Shown here piece after piece: positions 45,244 to 54,053 of a stretch of 64,000 nt of DNA. Origin of the DNA: Sediminitomix flava (GTDB taxonomy: Bacteria > Bacteroidota > Bacteroidia > Cytophagales > Flammeovirgaceae); assembly GCF_003149185.1 (NCBI RefSeq), contig NZ_QGDO01000004.1:267076-331075 (forward strand), given 5' to 3'. Position numbers and translations under genes: made by a program. Below the pieces are notes generated by a model that saw only the letters and a program-made list of their open reading frames with translations, did not search any database and was not told the origin of the DNA. The stretch's first letter is position 1; every line of letters starts with the position of its first letter.

Positions 45244-48138
45244 TTGAAATACCTACTAACTCTCACTCTATTGTTGTGCCTTCTAAGCTCAACCTATTCC
45301 CTAATTGCCCAAGATGAACTAGCTTGTAATTGTGATATCATCGTCCCAGCGGGTACAACTACCATCAATGGGGATTTTGAAAATGCTCTTTCTTCCGAAT
45401 TTGCAGTACAAGTTTCTGGAGGAGAAACCATTTGTCTTTCGGCAGGAGATTACCCCGACCTTAACATCAAAAACTTAAAAGGTACAGCTGAAAATCCTAT
45501 CACGATTATCAATTGTGGTGGAAAAGTCAGAATTGGCACATCACCTTGGACACATGCGGTCAAAATCAATAATACCGAGCATCTCCGTTTTTCAGGTACA
45601 GGAGTAGAAGGACTCACCTACGGTATTGAAGTCACATTTCTTACTTACAGAGAAGTCATTGCTCCTAGCGGAATCATCACCGAAGGTCAGTGTCAAGGCT
45701 TAGAATTAGATCACCTCGAAATCCACAATACACCTTTTGCGGGTATAATCATCAAGTATGATCCTAAGTGCTTTTTAGAAGACTCTTGGCAAAGAAATTA
45801 CCTCATGCAAGGTATTCGTGTGCATGACAACTGGATTTATGATACAGGAAGTGAAGGTCTCTATATCGGATATACAGGAGGCCCAATTGACTGTGATGCT
45901 GAAAATACCATCTTCCCTCATAAAATTGAGAATGTTCAGATTTACAAAAACCTAATCCAACGAACAGGTTGGGATGCGCTTCAAGTCTACCAAACAAGTA
46001 ATTGTGATATCTATGAAAATGTAGTTGAAGATTACGGCTTCTTCAACGAGTTATTTCAGAATACAGGAATTGATATCGGATGGAAAACCTCTGCCCGAAT
46101 CTACAACAACAAAGTAAATAGAGGTTCTGGAATAGGAATCGAGATAAAAGCCCAAGGCGGAATTGAAGTATTCAATAATCAGATAAGCAACGCTGGCTTT
46201 GATGGTATTTATGCCAATGATGTGGATACCGAAGTGGGTCGACTAGCCTACCGATTTACACACAATACCATAGTAAAAACAGGTCGTTACGGTATCAGAC
46301 TTGAAAACTTCCAAACAGATAATCAAGCCCCTAATAGCCTTGACCTTATTGCCAACAATCTGATTACTGAAATCACACCTAGTTCTGTTTCTTTGTCTAC
46401 TAGTACTTCAAGTATTTCTCCTTCTGTTATTCGTTCTTTTAGCACAAGCTCTGATACCAAGTCAAAGAGCAGTGAGAAAGAAACACGAAAAGAGGAAAAA
46501 GAGCAAGAAAAGGAAGACCGAAAAGAAGCTAAACAAGAGTGGAAAGAATTTAAGAAATGGCTCATAGATAATAAAGCACATTGGAAAAACTGGGTAAAAA
46601 TTGAAATGGAAAATGAAATAGATCCACAAACCCAAGTTTACTTTACAGAAATGTTAGATAAATACAAAACGCAGCGGATGACGACCGACATTGAAGAAAT
46701 ACAGTCTAAATCTACATTTTCTACCCTTTCTATTCCTTTTATCAATAAGGATTATATCTATACCGCCCGCCCATTCAATGTAGATACACTCGGTAACTGT
46801 AACCACGTAGAAGCGCGTACAATCCTTTTCACAGATACTTTAAACGGAGATTTTAGTCTTCAGATCGGGTCACCTGCAATGGATATATGCCCTACAGTCA
46901 GTTTAGCCCCAAATGTTGATATTAATGGAGAAGAACGAATCAGTGGTTCTGCTGCTGATGCTGGAGCAATCGAACTGCAACAGTATTATGTTGAGGTCGA
47001 AAATAGTTTGGGAGAAGCCATTGAAGGTACACTCAAAATTTACGATGGAAGTACGTACCAAACCTATGAAAGCCCACTGACTGGGAAATGGATTTTACCA
47101 AAAACTCAAACGTATTCAAAGGTGAGGTTAATCGTCAATAACGGTCAAAAAACCATCTCAAATCCATTTAAAAATGAAGATGGGCGGTTTTTCCAAACGA
47201 TTCCTGTCAGTGTTTCTCTCTTGAACTCCGATAGTATCCCACTCGAAGGAGGTCGCATTCAACATGCTGGTGGAGAAACTGCTTTCGATGAAGTATTTGC
47301 AGCAACAGATACCAATGGTACATCTAGTCTAGAACTGCTTCCTGCTACATACAAATTCAGAATGACCTACGCTCATGGGAGTGAACAAAAAAATAGTATC
47401 AAAATAAAAGAAGGGAATCAGAATGTGATTTTCCAAACTGTAAACACACAATTAGCCCTTGATCGTTGTGAAGATGAAACGAGAATAGCTCCTCAAGCGG
47501 CGGTCATTTACAAAGGCTTTGATAAAAGTACAACCCCTCTTTATACTGATTCAAATGGAGAAGTTTACACAGAACTCCTACCCGATGTGTATAACTTTTG
47601 GGTAACCGCAAATGACAAAACAATCAAGTTTTCGAAAGTACATGTAGACTTAACTACACCTTTTGCTCATTTTCCACTTTCAAAAACACAATTCCTTAAT
47701 GATGGATTAGTGCAATTTAAAGCTGGAGGAGAATGGTATGACCTTCCCGAAGAGGGAATAGAATTGATTGAGGGAAACTATCGATTCAGAACTTTTGATA
47801 CTAATGGAGTAAAAACACTCGATCAGACTATGGCGGTAAGTGGTTGTGCGTTTATTTATGACAACTTACCAAGTTCACCCGAAATACCAGAAACAAGTAT
47901 ATATCCACAGCCTGCAAATACACATATTTTTGTACCAATGATCCCACAACTTCCCGATGAAGTCATCATTTTTGACATTAACTCAAATATATACCCTGTA
48001 TCTTTTAATGATATTTCATTTGAAGGTGGTGTATTCAAGATTAACCTTCAAAATATGGGCTTAAATAATGGTCTCTACATCTTGCAATGGTCTATCGATA
48101 ATCAGTCTTCTTCTGAAACTTTTATGATTCAAAATTAG
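45244..48138 (+). CDS. Secreted right-handed parallel beta-helix protein with charged insert and T9SS sorting domain
   Basis: 964 aa. No ATG precedes the signal peptide in frame (a TAA lies 9 bp before), so the start is TTG at 45244. The signal peptide ends near LIAQ. Residues about 30-380 are pectate-lyase-like beta-helix rungs (GLELDHLEIHNTPFAGIII, GLYIGYTGG, IYKNLIQRTGWDALQVYQTS, GIEIKAQGGIEVFNNQISNA). A highly charged, Ser/Lys/Glu-rich insert (about 385-490, e.g. KSSEKETRKEEKEQEKEDRK) interrupts it before the helix ends (about 500-580). Carboxypeptidase-regulatory-like domains follow (about 580-860), and a T9SS type A domain from IYPQPANTHIFV closes it. It may be a polysaccharide lyase or hydrolase, or a binding protein; no catalytic residue was identified. 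It faces the SusCD units and shares the intergenic terminators with SusD2. Confidence 0.85.
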   Translation: MKYLLTLTLLLCLLSSTYSLIAQDELACNCDIIVPAGTTTINGDFENALSSEFAVQVSGGETICLSAGDYPDLNIKNLKGTAENPITIINCGGKVRIGTSPWTHAVKINNTEHLRFSGTGVEGLTYGIEVTFLTYREVIAPSGIITEGQCQGLELDHLEIHNTPFAGIIIKYDPKCFLEDSWQRNYLMQGIRVHDNWIYDTGSEGLYIGYTGGPIDCDAENTIFPHKIENVQIYKNLIQRTGWDALQVYQTSNCDIYENVVEDYGFFNELFQNTGIDIGWKTSARIYNNKVNRGSGIGIEIKAQGGIEVFNNQISNAGFDGIYANDVDTEVGRLAYRFTHNTIVKTGRYGIRLENFQTDNQAPNSLDLIANNLITEITPSSVSLSTSTSSISPSVIRSFSTSSDTKSKSSEKETRKEEKEQEKEDRKEAKQEWKEFKKWLIDNKAHWKNWVKIEMENEIDPQTQVYFTEMLDKYKTQRMTTDIEEIQSKSTFSTLSIPFINKDYIYTARPFNVDTLGNCNHVEARTILFTDTLNGDFSLQIGSPAMDICPTVSLAPNVDINGEERISGSAADAGAIELQQYYVEVENSLGEAIEGTLKIYDGSTYQTYESPLTGKWILPKTQTYSKVRLIVNNGQKTISNPFKNEDGRFFQTIPVSVSLLNSDSIPLEGGRIQHAGGETAFDEVFAATDTNGTSSLELLPATYKFRMTYAHGSEQKNSIKIKEGNQNVIFQTVNTQLALDRCEDETRIAPQAAVIYKGFDKSTTPLYTDSNGEVYTELLPDVYNFWVTANDKTIKFSKVHVDLTTPFAHFPLSKTQFLNDGLVQFKAGGEWYDLPEEGIELIEGNYRFRTFDTNGVKTLDQTMAVSGCAFIYDNLPSSPEIPETSIYPQPANTHIFVPMIPQLPDEVIIFDINSNIYPVSFNDISFEGGVFKINLQNMGLNNGLYILQWSIDNQSSSETFMIQN

Positions 48139-48150
48139 AAGAGTAAAATA

Positions 48151-48219
48151 GAGCTTTAGTTCCTTGATAACTAAAGCTCTAAAATAAAGAAAGCGATACA
48201 ACACTAGGCTGTACCGCTT
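48151..48219. terminator. Terminator pair between the beta-helix gene and SusD2 (convergent)
   Basis: Two hairpins in series. The first is GAGCTTTAGT / ACTAAAGCTC (48151-48179, 10 bp, 9-nt loop). The second is AAGCGATACA / TGTACCGCTT (48191-48219, one mismatch). The second is followed by TATATTTTTG on the plus strand, and the first, read on the minus strand, ends in a TATTTTAC tract. Each gene thus has a terminator. Confidence 0.65.
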
Positions 48220-48260
48220 ATATTTTTGGTGTCTATAATGACTATCCTAAATGAATTTTC

Positions 48261-49910
48261 TTATTTGAAAATCCAAAGTGTAGTTGACTGGTGATCTTCT
48301 CCAATCAAAGCTTTACCTTGATTGTAACCAGCTGGGTTCAACAACTCCTCTTCTTGAGCGAAGTTAACACGAGCTGGAAGATCATCGATATCTACCAAAG
48401 GAGCAAAGAATACATCGTTTGCATCTCCCATAGGAGCATCAGCGATAATTGCATTACCGTCAAGGTAGTTTGCACCTGTAAAGTCACCTTTCTTGATTAG
48501 GTGTTTAGGGTAACCCGTTCTACGGTACTCAGACCATGCTTGGTGAGGCTGTCCGTACAACGCAATGTACTTTTGAGTAAGTACTGTTTCTTCAGAAGCC
48601 GCTGGAAGATTAGCGATATAAGCGTCGATGTCTGCTGACTCAACACCCCATCTTTCCATAGAAGCTCTTACACCAGCTTCGTAGTTTGCTTGATCAAATC
48701 CGTTGATTTCTGAAAGCAAGAAGTAAACTTCTGCTGCTTCAATATAAATTTCAGCTGCATCTGCTGCCAATACAGGCTCACCTGGCATAGATACTCTTGA
48801 CATTGCAAATGCACCAGCTACTTCACTTGGTACACCGTAAGGGATACCTTCGTAATCTGCAGGGTCTAAAGACTGAGCGTCTTCAACTGTTCCACCTCTA
48901 AAGTGAGTTTCATCAACATTTACAGAAACTGCATATCTGAATAAACGAGGGTCAGTAAGATCTGCAAATGGGTTAGCAGTACCGTTTGTAGAAGTTTTAC
49001 CTTTCAACAAGTCGATTAATGGTTTTGCTACTGCAAAGTCAGTACGGTTATTTACGAAGTATGCTTTATACATTGGCGCTCCTTTCAAAGTAGAACCATC
49101 GTAGAACCATGCTGCGTTATCGTCATTTGAAGTAATCAAATTCTCACCGTTTGCAAGCTCAGCAATTGTTTCTGCTGCACCTGGTACTCCTTGTTTTTGT
49201 GCTTGAACAGCAATTCTTAAACGTAAAGAGTTACCAAATTTTTTCCAGCTTGCTGCTGTTTCTCTTTCGAAAATAATATTTCTATCAAATACTCTTTCTC
49301 CTTCGTCAATTGCAGCAACAGCTTCGCTCAACTCGTTCAAAAGATCTGCATAAATACGCTCTTGAGAAACATAATCAGGGTTTGTAACACCTTCATGCGC
49401 CATCAAAGCATTAAAGTCAGGATTCTCCTCTTTTGATCCGTAAGTAGAGTAAGGAACTGGACCGTAAGTATCAGTGATTAATTGGAATGCCCAAGCTTTC
49501 ATGATACGAGCCGCTTGAATTTGGTTGTTAGGGTTTCCGTAAGCCAAGCTATACGCTCCTGACAATTCTGGATCTTCAGCAATCTCGATGATACGCTCGA
49601 AGTCCATTACAGTACCATACAATGCTTTGAAAGTCGAGTTATTTGAGTTCTCTCTGTACTGGAATCTATCTTCTTCAGTATAGTTTACTTGTGCCCAGTA
49701 CTGAACCCATGGTGTTACCATACGACCAGCAAACCATTCATCACGAATGTTATCCATCAAGACTCTTGAGCCACTCAAAGCTAGAGATACTGTTGGTACA
49801 TTTTCTGGATCGTTAGGGTTAGTATTGATCTCCTCAAAGTTCTTGGTACAAGACGTCAGCAATACTGCTGCCGTCCCGATACCCATAACTATTTTATTGA
49901 ATAATCTCAT
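48261..49910 (-). CDS. SusD/RagB-like nutrient-binding outer-membrane lipoprotein (unit 2; SusD-like_2 type)
   Basis: 549 aa. Lipobox LLTSC at about residue 20. The N-terminal motif KNFEEINTNPNDPENVPTVS is typical of the SusD-like_2 branch of the family. Helical TPR-like core includes IYADLLNELSEAVAAIDEG; C-terminal part has EAAEVYFLLSEINGF and QKYIALYGQPHQAWSEYRRT, then VDIDDLPARVNFAQEEELLN. It starts 35 bp after SusC2. A close paralogue (SusD3) is at 55302-56924. Cargo unknown. Confidence 0.95.
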   Translation of the reverse strand: MRLFNKIVMGIGTAAVLLTSCTKNFEEINTNPNDPENVPTVSLALSGSRVLMDNIRDEWFAGRMVTPWVQYWAQVNYTEEDRFQYRENSNNSTFKALYGTVMDFERIIEIAEDPELSGAYSLAYGNPNNQIQAARIMKAWAFQLITDTYGPVPYSTYGSKEENPDFNALMAHEGVTNPDYVSQERIYADLLNELSEAVAAIDEGERVFDRNIIFERETAASWKKFGNSLRLRIAVQAQKQGVPGAAETIAELANGENLITSNDDNAAWFYDGSTLKGAPMYKAYFVNNRTDFAVAKPLIDLLKGKTSTNGTANPFADLTDPRLFRYAVSVNVDETHFRGGTVEDAQSLDPADYEGIPYGVPSEVAGAFAMSRVSMPGEPVLAADAAEIYIEAAEVYFLLSEINGFDQANYEAGVRASMERWGVESADIDAYIANLPAASEETVLTQKYIALYGQPHQAWSEYRRTGYPKHLIKKGDFTGANYLDGNAIIADAPMGDANDVFFAPLVDIDDLPARVNFAQEEELLNPAGYNQGKALIGEDHQSTTLWIFK

Positions 49911-49945
49911 GTATAAATCGAATTTAAGTAAGTTGGTAGTTTAGT

Positions 49946-52900
49946 TTAGAATTTTGCTGACAGGTTGAAACCAAATGTCGCTGTTGATGGTAATGCACCA
50001 CCTTCTAGACCTTGTACGTTACCACTTGAAGTAACTGCCATCTCAGGATCGATATGTTTGTTTGCCAATCCCCACATTGCTAGGTTACGTCCGTATGCTG
50101 AAAGTCTCAACTTCTGAACATGACCGCCGAACAATGCTTGAGGGAATGTATAACCAATGTTCACATCACGTAGCTTCACATAAGAAGCATCGAATACGTT
50201 TTGTGCTTGTGGTCCTGAATAGTGATCCGATCCCCATTGTTGCGCTGAAATTGCTGTTGTGTTTGGAGTACCATCTGCATAAACTGCATCCAATACGATT
50301 CCATTCTCACGAACACCATTTGCAGCTGTCTCTTCTAACATACCTGAGTACATACCCCACATGTAAGTAGTCGAGTGATAGCTACCACCTTGTTGCTTAT
50401 CGATCAAGAAACTGAAATCAAGATTCTTGTATCTGAATGTGTTTCTAATACCCAAGTTATAATCTGGAACTACTGAACCCAATACTTCTGTACCTGAAGT
50501 TAAGTAACGTCCGTCTTCACCTACAATTGGCTTACCAGTTTCTTCGTGGTATACATAGTTCGTACCCATGATTGCTCCGTAAGATTGTCCAACGAATGCG
50601 TTAACTGATACTGCGAAAGGTGCATTTGCCATACGGTAGTTGTCGATACCAGGAGCAAGTTCTGTTAACTGGTTGATGTTTTTCGAGAAGTTCACGTTCA
50701 CATTCCAAGAGAAATCTTTTGTTCTGATCACGTCAGCTCCTAACATCAATTCAACCCCTTTGTTCTCCATTGTACCTGCGTTCATCATTTGGTAGTAGTA
50801 CCCTGACGAACCTGACAATGCTACAGTAGTAATCAAGTCTTCAGTTTTGTTCTCGTAGTAAGTCGCATCAATAGTGATTCGACTATCAAACATTGCTGCT
50901 TCCAAACCAACTTCCCAAGAGTTTGTACGCTCTGGTCTCAAGTCTTCTGCCAAAAGTGTATTTGGAACAGTATAATCGAAACCTACACCATCCGTGTTTA
51001 CATACGTCTCTCTCAACATGTAAGGGTCAGTATCGTTACCTACTTGAGCGAAACCTGCACGAACCTTACCGAAGTCTAACCATGATACATTTTGTACTGC
51101 TGGAAGTTCAGTGAATACAAATGAACCTGTGATTGATGGGTAGAAGTAAGAGTTATTACCTTCTGGAAGTGTTGAAGACCAGTCGTTACGAGCTGTAACA
51201 TCTAAGTACAACATGCTTCTCCAACCTAATGAAGCACTTCCGAATACTGAGTTTACTTTCTTCTCATATTTTCCATTCTCAACAAGCGCTGGGTCAATTG
51301 AGTTAGTCAAAGTATATACACCTGGCAATTGAAGACCACCTACAGTAGTACCGTACATGTTATCTCTTACCATATGTCTTTGGTTCACACCAACGTTACC
51401 TGACAAGTTGAAGTCAGAACCTAGATCTTTATTGAATGCAACCATACCTTCATAGTTGAATTCTTTAAAGTTCTCAATCAATTGAGAGAAACCTGATTGC
51501 GCTTGAGAACCTACTGCTGTTCTTTCGTTTACTACGAAATTATACATATCTCCGTATACCTTACCAGAAGCTGTTAACCAGTCATTGATTTGGTAAGTCA
51601 AACCAATGTTACCATAGAATCTATCTCTTTGGTCATCTTGGTAGTTCTCGTAACGAACCCAATATGGGTTATCCGTATATTGTGGATTTGGATTAGTAAG
51701 TGACGTTCTGTTCCAAGTTCTTTGAGAACCATCAGCATATTTATAGTCAGATAGTCTTTCCATATCCAACTGACGTTGTCCCCACTGCGTGAATTGTTGC
51801 ATTACGTTACCACCATCGTATCCAGTCATAGGACGAGCAGTAGTTTGTGTATTCATATAGTTAACTGCTGCTTGTGCTGTTAACTTATCAGTCAATTTGT
51901 AGTTACTGTTCAAGCTGAATCCGTTCTTTTGCATTTCGTGATTCGGCATTGTACCAGAAGCAGTTTGGTTAGTGTATGACAAACGGAAAGAACCTTTATC
52001 ATTGTTACCTACTACTGCTACCGAGTTTTTGAACCCAACTCCTAATTCAAAGAAGTCTTCTACATCATTTGTTGGCGCTGTCCAAGGAGAAGCTCCTGTT
52101 ACTTGGCCGTTCATATCGATATTGTGCCATTGTACAACTTGTTGTCCACCGTATTTAGGACCCCAACTTTGGTCCATTGCAAAGTTTGCTACAGGAACTT
52201 TAGTACCATCAGACATCGTGTAATACTCAGAGAAATCTCCGAAACCACCACCGTATTGTCTTTGTAAGCTTGCCATTCTGTTCACTTTTTCAAAAGCTAC
52301 TGTAGAATTCCACTCAACACCGATACCTTTTTGACCGTTATTTCCTTTTTTCGTAGTAATCATAACGACACCATTAGCCGCACGTGAACCGTACAATGCT
52401 GCTGCCGCTGGACCTTTCAATACTGACATTGTTTCAATGTCATCTGGGTTAATATCTAGCGCCATGTTACCATAGTCATAACCACCTGCACCCCTTGCTG
52501 CATTAGCAGAGTTGAAGTTAGAGTTATCTAAAGGCACACCGTCTACTACATATAGAGGTTCGTTGTTTCCTGAGATTGATGAAGCTCCACGTACCAATAC
52601 ACGTGTAGAACCACCCATCATACCTCCACCACCAGATACTTGTACACCGGCTACGTTACCTGAAAGCGCTGACATGGCACTTGATGGCTGAGATTCTGCG
52701 AGTTGTGCTCCATCCACTGCTTGAACTGAATAACCTAGAGATGCTTTATCTCTTGAAATACCCAAGGCAGTAACGACTACTTCCTCTAATTGCTCAGCAT
52801 CTTCGACCAATGAAATATTAACTTCCGATTTTGATCCGACTGCTACAGTTTGCGTTGCATAACCTACACTACTGAACTGGAGTTCTGCTCCTTCCTCTGG

Positions 52901-53098
52901 AACGTCAACAGTGTAAATACCTTCGAAGCTTGTAATACTACCAGTAGTTGTTCCTACTACAAGGACTGCAACACCTGGTAATGGCTCTCCATTTGCGTCA
53001 GTAACAGTACCTGTTACTTGTCTTTCTTGTCCTATAGCTATTGAGATTGTTCCCAACAACATAGACAGGGCAAAAAGTGTTCTTCTCATCATAGACAT
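49946..53098 (-). CDS. SusC/RagA-family TonB-dependent outer-membrane transporter (unit 2)
   Basis: 1050 aa. The start may be the ATG at 53098 (MSMMRRTLFA) or either ATG 6 to 9 bp later; homology with SusC3 does not decide it. A signal peptide ends near AIGQ. The carboxypeptidase-regulatory-like domain (ERQVTGTVTDANGEPLPGVA), TonB-box area QLEEVVVTALGISRDKASLG, plug with LYVVDGVPLDNS and SVLKGPAAAALYGSRAANGV, then the barrel, ending in FGFNLSAKF with the terminal aromatic residue. Nearly the same along its length as SusC3 (56960-60103). It is transported by T-independent Sec, inserted by BAM, and driven by TonB. The 5' region is unusually long (955 bp). Confidence 0.96.
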   Translation of the reverse strand: MSMMRRTLFALSMLLGTISIAIGQERQVTGTVTDANGEPLPGVAVLVVGTTTGSITSFEGIYTVDVPEEGAELQFSSVGYATQTVAVGSKSEVNISLVEDAEQLEEVVVTALGISRDKASLGYSVQAVDGAQLAESQPSSAMSALSGNVAGVQVSGGGGMMGGSTRVLVRGASSISGNNEPLYVVDGVPLDNSNFNSANAARGAGGYDYGNMALDINPDDIETMSVLKGPAAAALYGSRAANGVVMITTKKGNNGQKGIGVEWNSTVAFEKVNRMASLQRQYGGGFGDFSEYYTMSDGTKVPVANFAMDQSWGPKYGGQQVVQWHNIDMNGQVTGASPWTAPTNDVEDFFELGVGFKNSVAVVGNNDKGSFRLSYTNQTASGTMPNHEMQKNGFSLNSNYKLTDKLTAQAAVNYMNTQTTARPMTGYDGGNVMQQFTQWGQRQLDMERLSDYKYADGSQRTWNRTSLTNPNPQYTDNPYWVRYENYQDDQRDRFYGNIGLTYQINDWLTASGKVYGDMYNFVVNERTAVGSQAQSGFSQLIENFKEFNYEGMVAFNKDLGSDFNLSGNVGVNQRHMVRDNMYGTTVGGLQLPGVYTLTNSIDPALVENGKYEKKVNSVFGSASLGWRSMLYLDVTARNDWSSTLPEGNNSYFYPSITGSFVFTELPAVQNVSWLDFGKVRAGFAQVGNDTDPYMLRETYVNTDGVGFDYTVPNTLLAEDLRPERTNSWEVGLEAAMFDSRITIDATYYENKTEDLITTVALSGSSGYYYQMMNAGTMENKGVELMLGADVIRTKDFSWNVNVNFSKNINQLTELAPGIDNYRMANAPFAVSVNAFVGQSYGAIMGTNYVYHEETGKPIVGEDGRYLTSGTEVLGSVVPDYNLGIRNTFRYKNLDFSFLIDKQQGGSYHSTTYMWGMYSGMLEETAANGVRENGIVLDAVYADGTPNTTAISAQQWGSDHYSGPQAQNVFDASYVKLRDVNIGYTFPQALFGGHVQKLRLSAYGRNLAMWGLANKHIDPEMAVTSSGNVQGLEGGALPSTATFGFNLSAKF

Positions 53099-53142
53099 TA
53101 AATTGAGACTGCTAGTTTAGTTGTTTCTAATCCATACTTCAT
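53098..53142 (-). other. Possible 14-codon leader ORF overlapping the SusC2 start
   Basis: Minus-strand ATG at 53142 encodes MKYGLETTKLAVSI and stops with TAA at 53098-53100, so the stop and the SusC2 start share bases (TAATG). The matching leader of SusC3 keeps the ACTAGCAGTCTCAA sequence, but in that copy the frame is open into the SusC3 ATG. It may be chance; translational coupling or attenuation is possible. Confidence 0.2.
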
Positions 53143-53540
53143 TACTTATATAAAGCGTGAAGTTTTATGCTATTCTATCTGTGTTGATTATTTCGACAGC
53201 GCCCGAAGACCTGTCTGTTTCTGTTTAGAGAGAATAAGCTTGTTTGTTGTATTTTCTTAATTTTCGTCTCCAATATTAACTAAAAATCAACTTTACATCA
53301 AACGTGTTTTTCTTTATTCACAAAAAAACGAACTCTACTTTACGTTATTCTTAATGAAACTTCAGTTTTGTTGCATTTTTATTTAATCTAAACACTGTAC
53401 ATGATTACCAGATAGTCGCCTTAAATTCACACTCTTTATTTCAAACACGGTCTTATAACCACTCATGATATTTTTTCTATCACTTTATTCACGATTGTTA
53501 GAACTATTTTCATTTTTCTATTTACATATCGTGTAATCTA

Positions 53541-53550
53541 TGTTATGTGA
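53541..53550 (-). promoter_or_regulatory. TCRYGTAACA-type motif upstream of SusC2
   Basis: Minus strand: TCACATAACA followed by TAGAT. One of five well-matching copies in the leaders of SusC2 and SusC3, all on the same strand. It lies 443 bp from the SusC2 start. Function unknown. Confidence 0.35.
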
Positions 53551-53818
53551 ATCATTATTACTATTTAACTATCTCTTTCTCTGTATCATGATTTTCAGTT
53601 GATTTATTGTTTTGAAGTGATACAAGTATAATAGGTTTTGAAAAAAAGTTAAAATTAACGTCTTGATGACGTTTATTAAAAATGCTGTTAAGCAATAAAA
53701 AATTGAAACCTAAATAGACAATAATATTCTGATTACATCAGCACAACAACGCCAATACAGAATAATATTTCGACTATTAATCAAATAACCGAATTATAGC
53801 CCACACTCACTAAATAAT

Positions 53819-53834
53819 ATTTACAATTGTAAAT
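53819..53834. promoter_or_regulatory. Perfect 16-bp palindrome, possible operator
   Basis: ATTTACAATTGTAAAT is self-complementary. It stands in the long SusC2 leader, 721 bp from the start. It could bind a dimeric regulator; AT-rich palindromes also occur by chance. Confidence 0.3.
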
Positions 53835-53949
53835 GTTTTTACAATAAATGCAAACACTTTTAAATGATGGATTTTAGTCATCATTTTCTGTTCCATTTCA
53901 TTTATTAAAATCTAGATAGAGACTTTGAGATCACTTATCGAGTTATCTG

Positions 53950-53959
53950 TGTTACGTGA
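53950..53959 (-). promoter_or_regulatory. TCRYGTAACA-type motif, distal SusC2 leader
   Basis: Minus strand: TCACGTAACA followed by CAGATAAC. It matches the box at 60679-60688 at all ten positions and lies 95 bp beyond the end of the preceding lipoprotein gene. Confidence 0.35.
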
Positions 53960-53997
53960 ATAAACTCAAGAATTCACTTTGGATATAAATAATAAAA

Positions 53998-54025
53998 AAG
54001 ACCTACCTTAAAAAAGGTAGGCCTT
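53998..54025 (-). terminator. Terminator of the SusC3-SusD3-lipoprotein operon
   Basis: CCTACCTT / AAGGTAGG stem with a four-base A loop and outer AAG/CTT pairs around one mismatch; on the minus strand it is followed by CTTTTTTATT. 29 bp after the lipoprotein stop. Confidence 0.8.
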
Positions 54026-54053
54026 CTAGTCTATGATAAGAAAATATGTTTGA

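Larger units (their letters stand above)
53099..54053. other. Long intergenic region upstream of SusC2, 955 bp
   Basis: No gene seen. It holds the terminator of the preceding lipoprotein gene (53998-54025), two copies of the TCRYGTAACA motif (53541-53550 and 53950-53959 on the minus strand), and a perfect 16-bp palindrome ATTTACAATTGTAAAT at 53819-53834. A short leader conserved with SusC3 (GAGACTGCTAG) lies next to the start. The length suggests multiple regulatory inputs, or a decayed gene. Confidence 0.6.

Noticed and set aside
46323-46565. 80-aa minus-strand Ser/Phe-rich ORF in the beta-helix gene
   Set aside because: It is the complement of the Lys/Glu-rich insert of the plus-strand protein.
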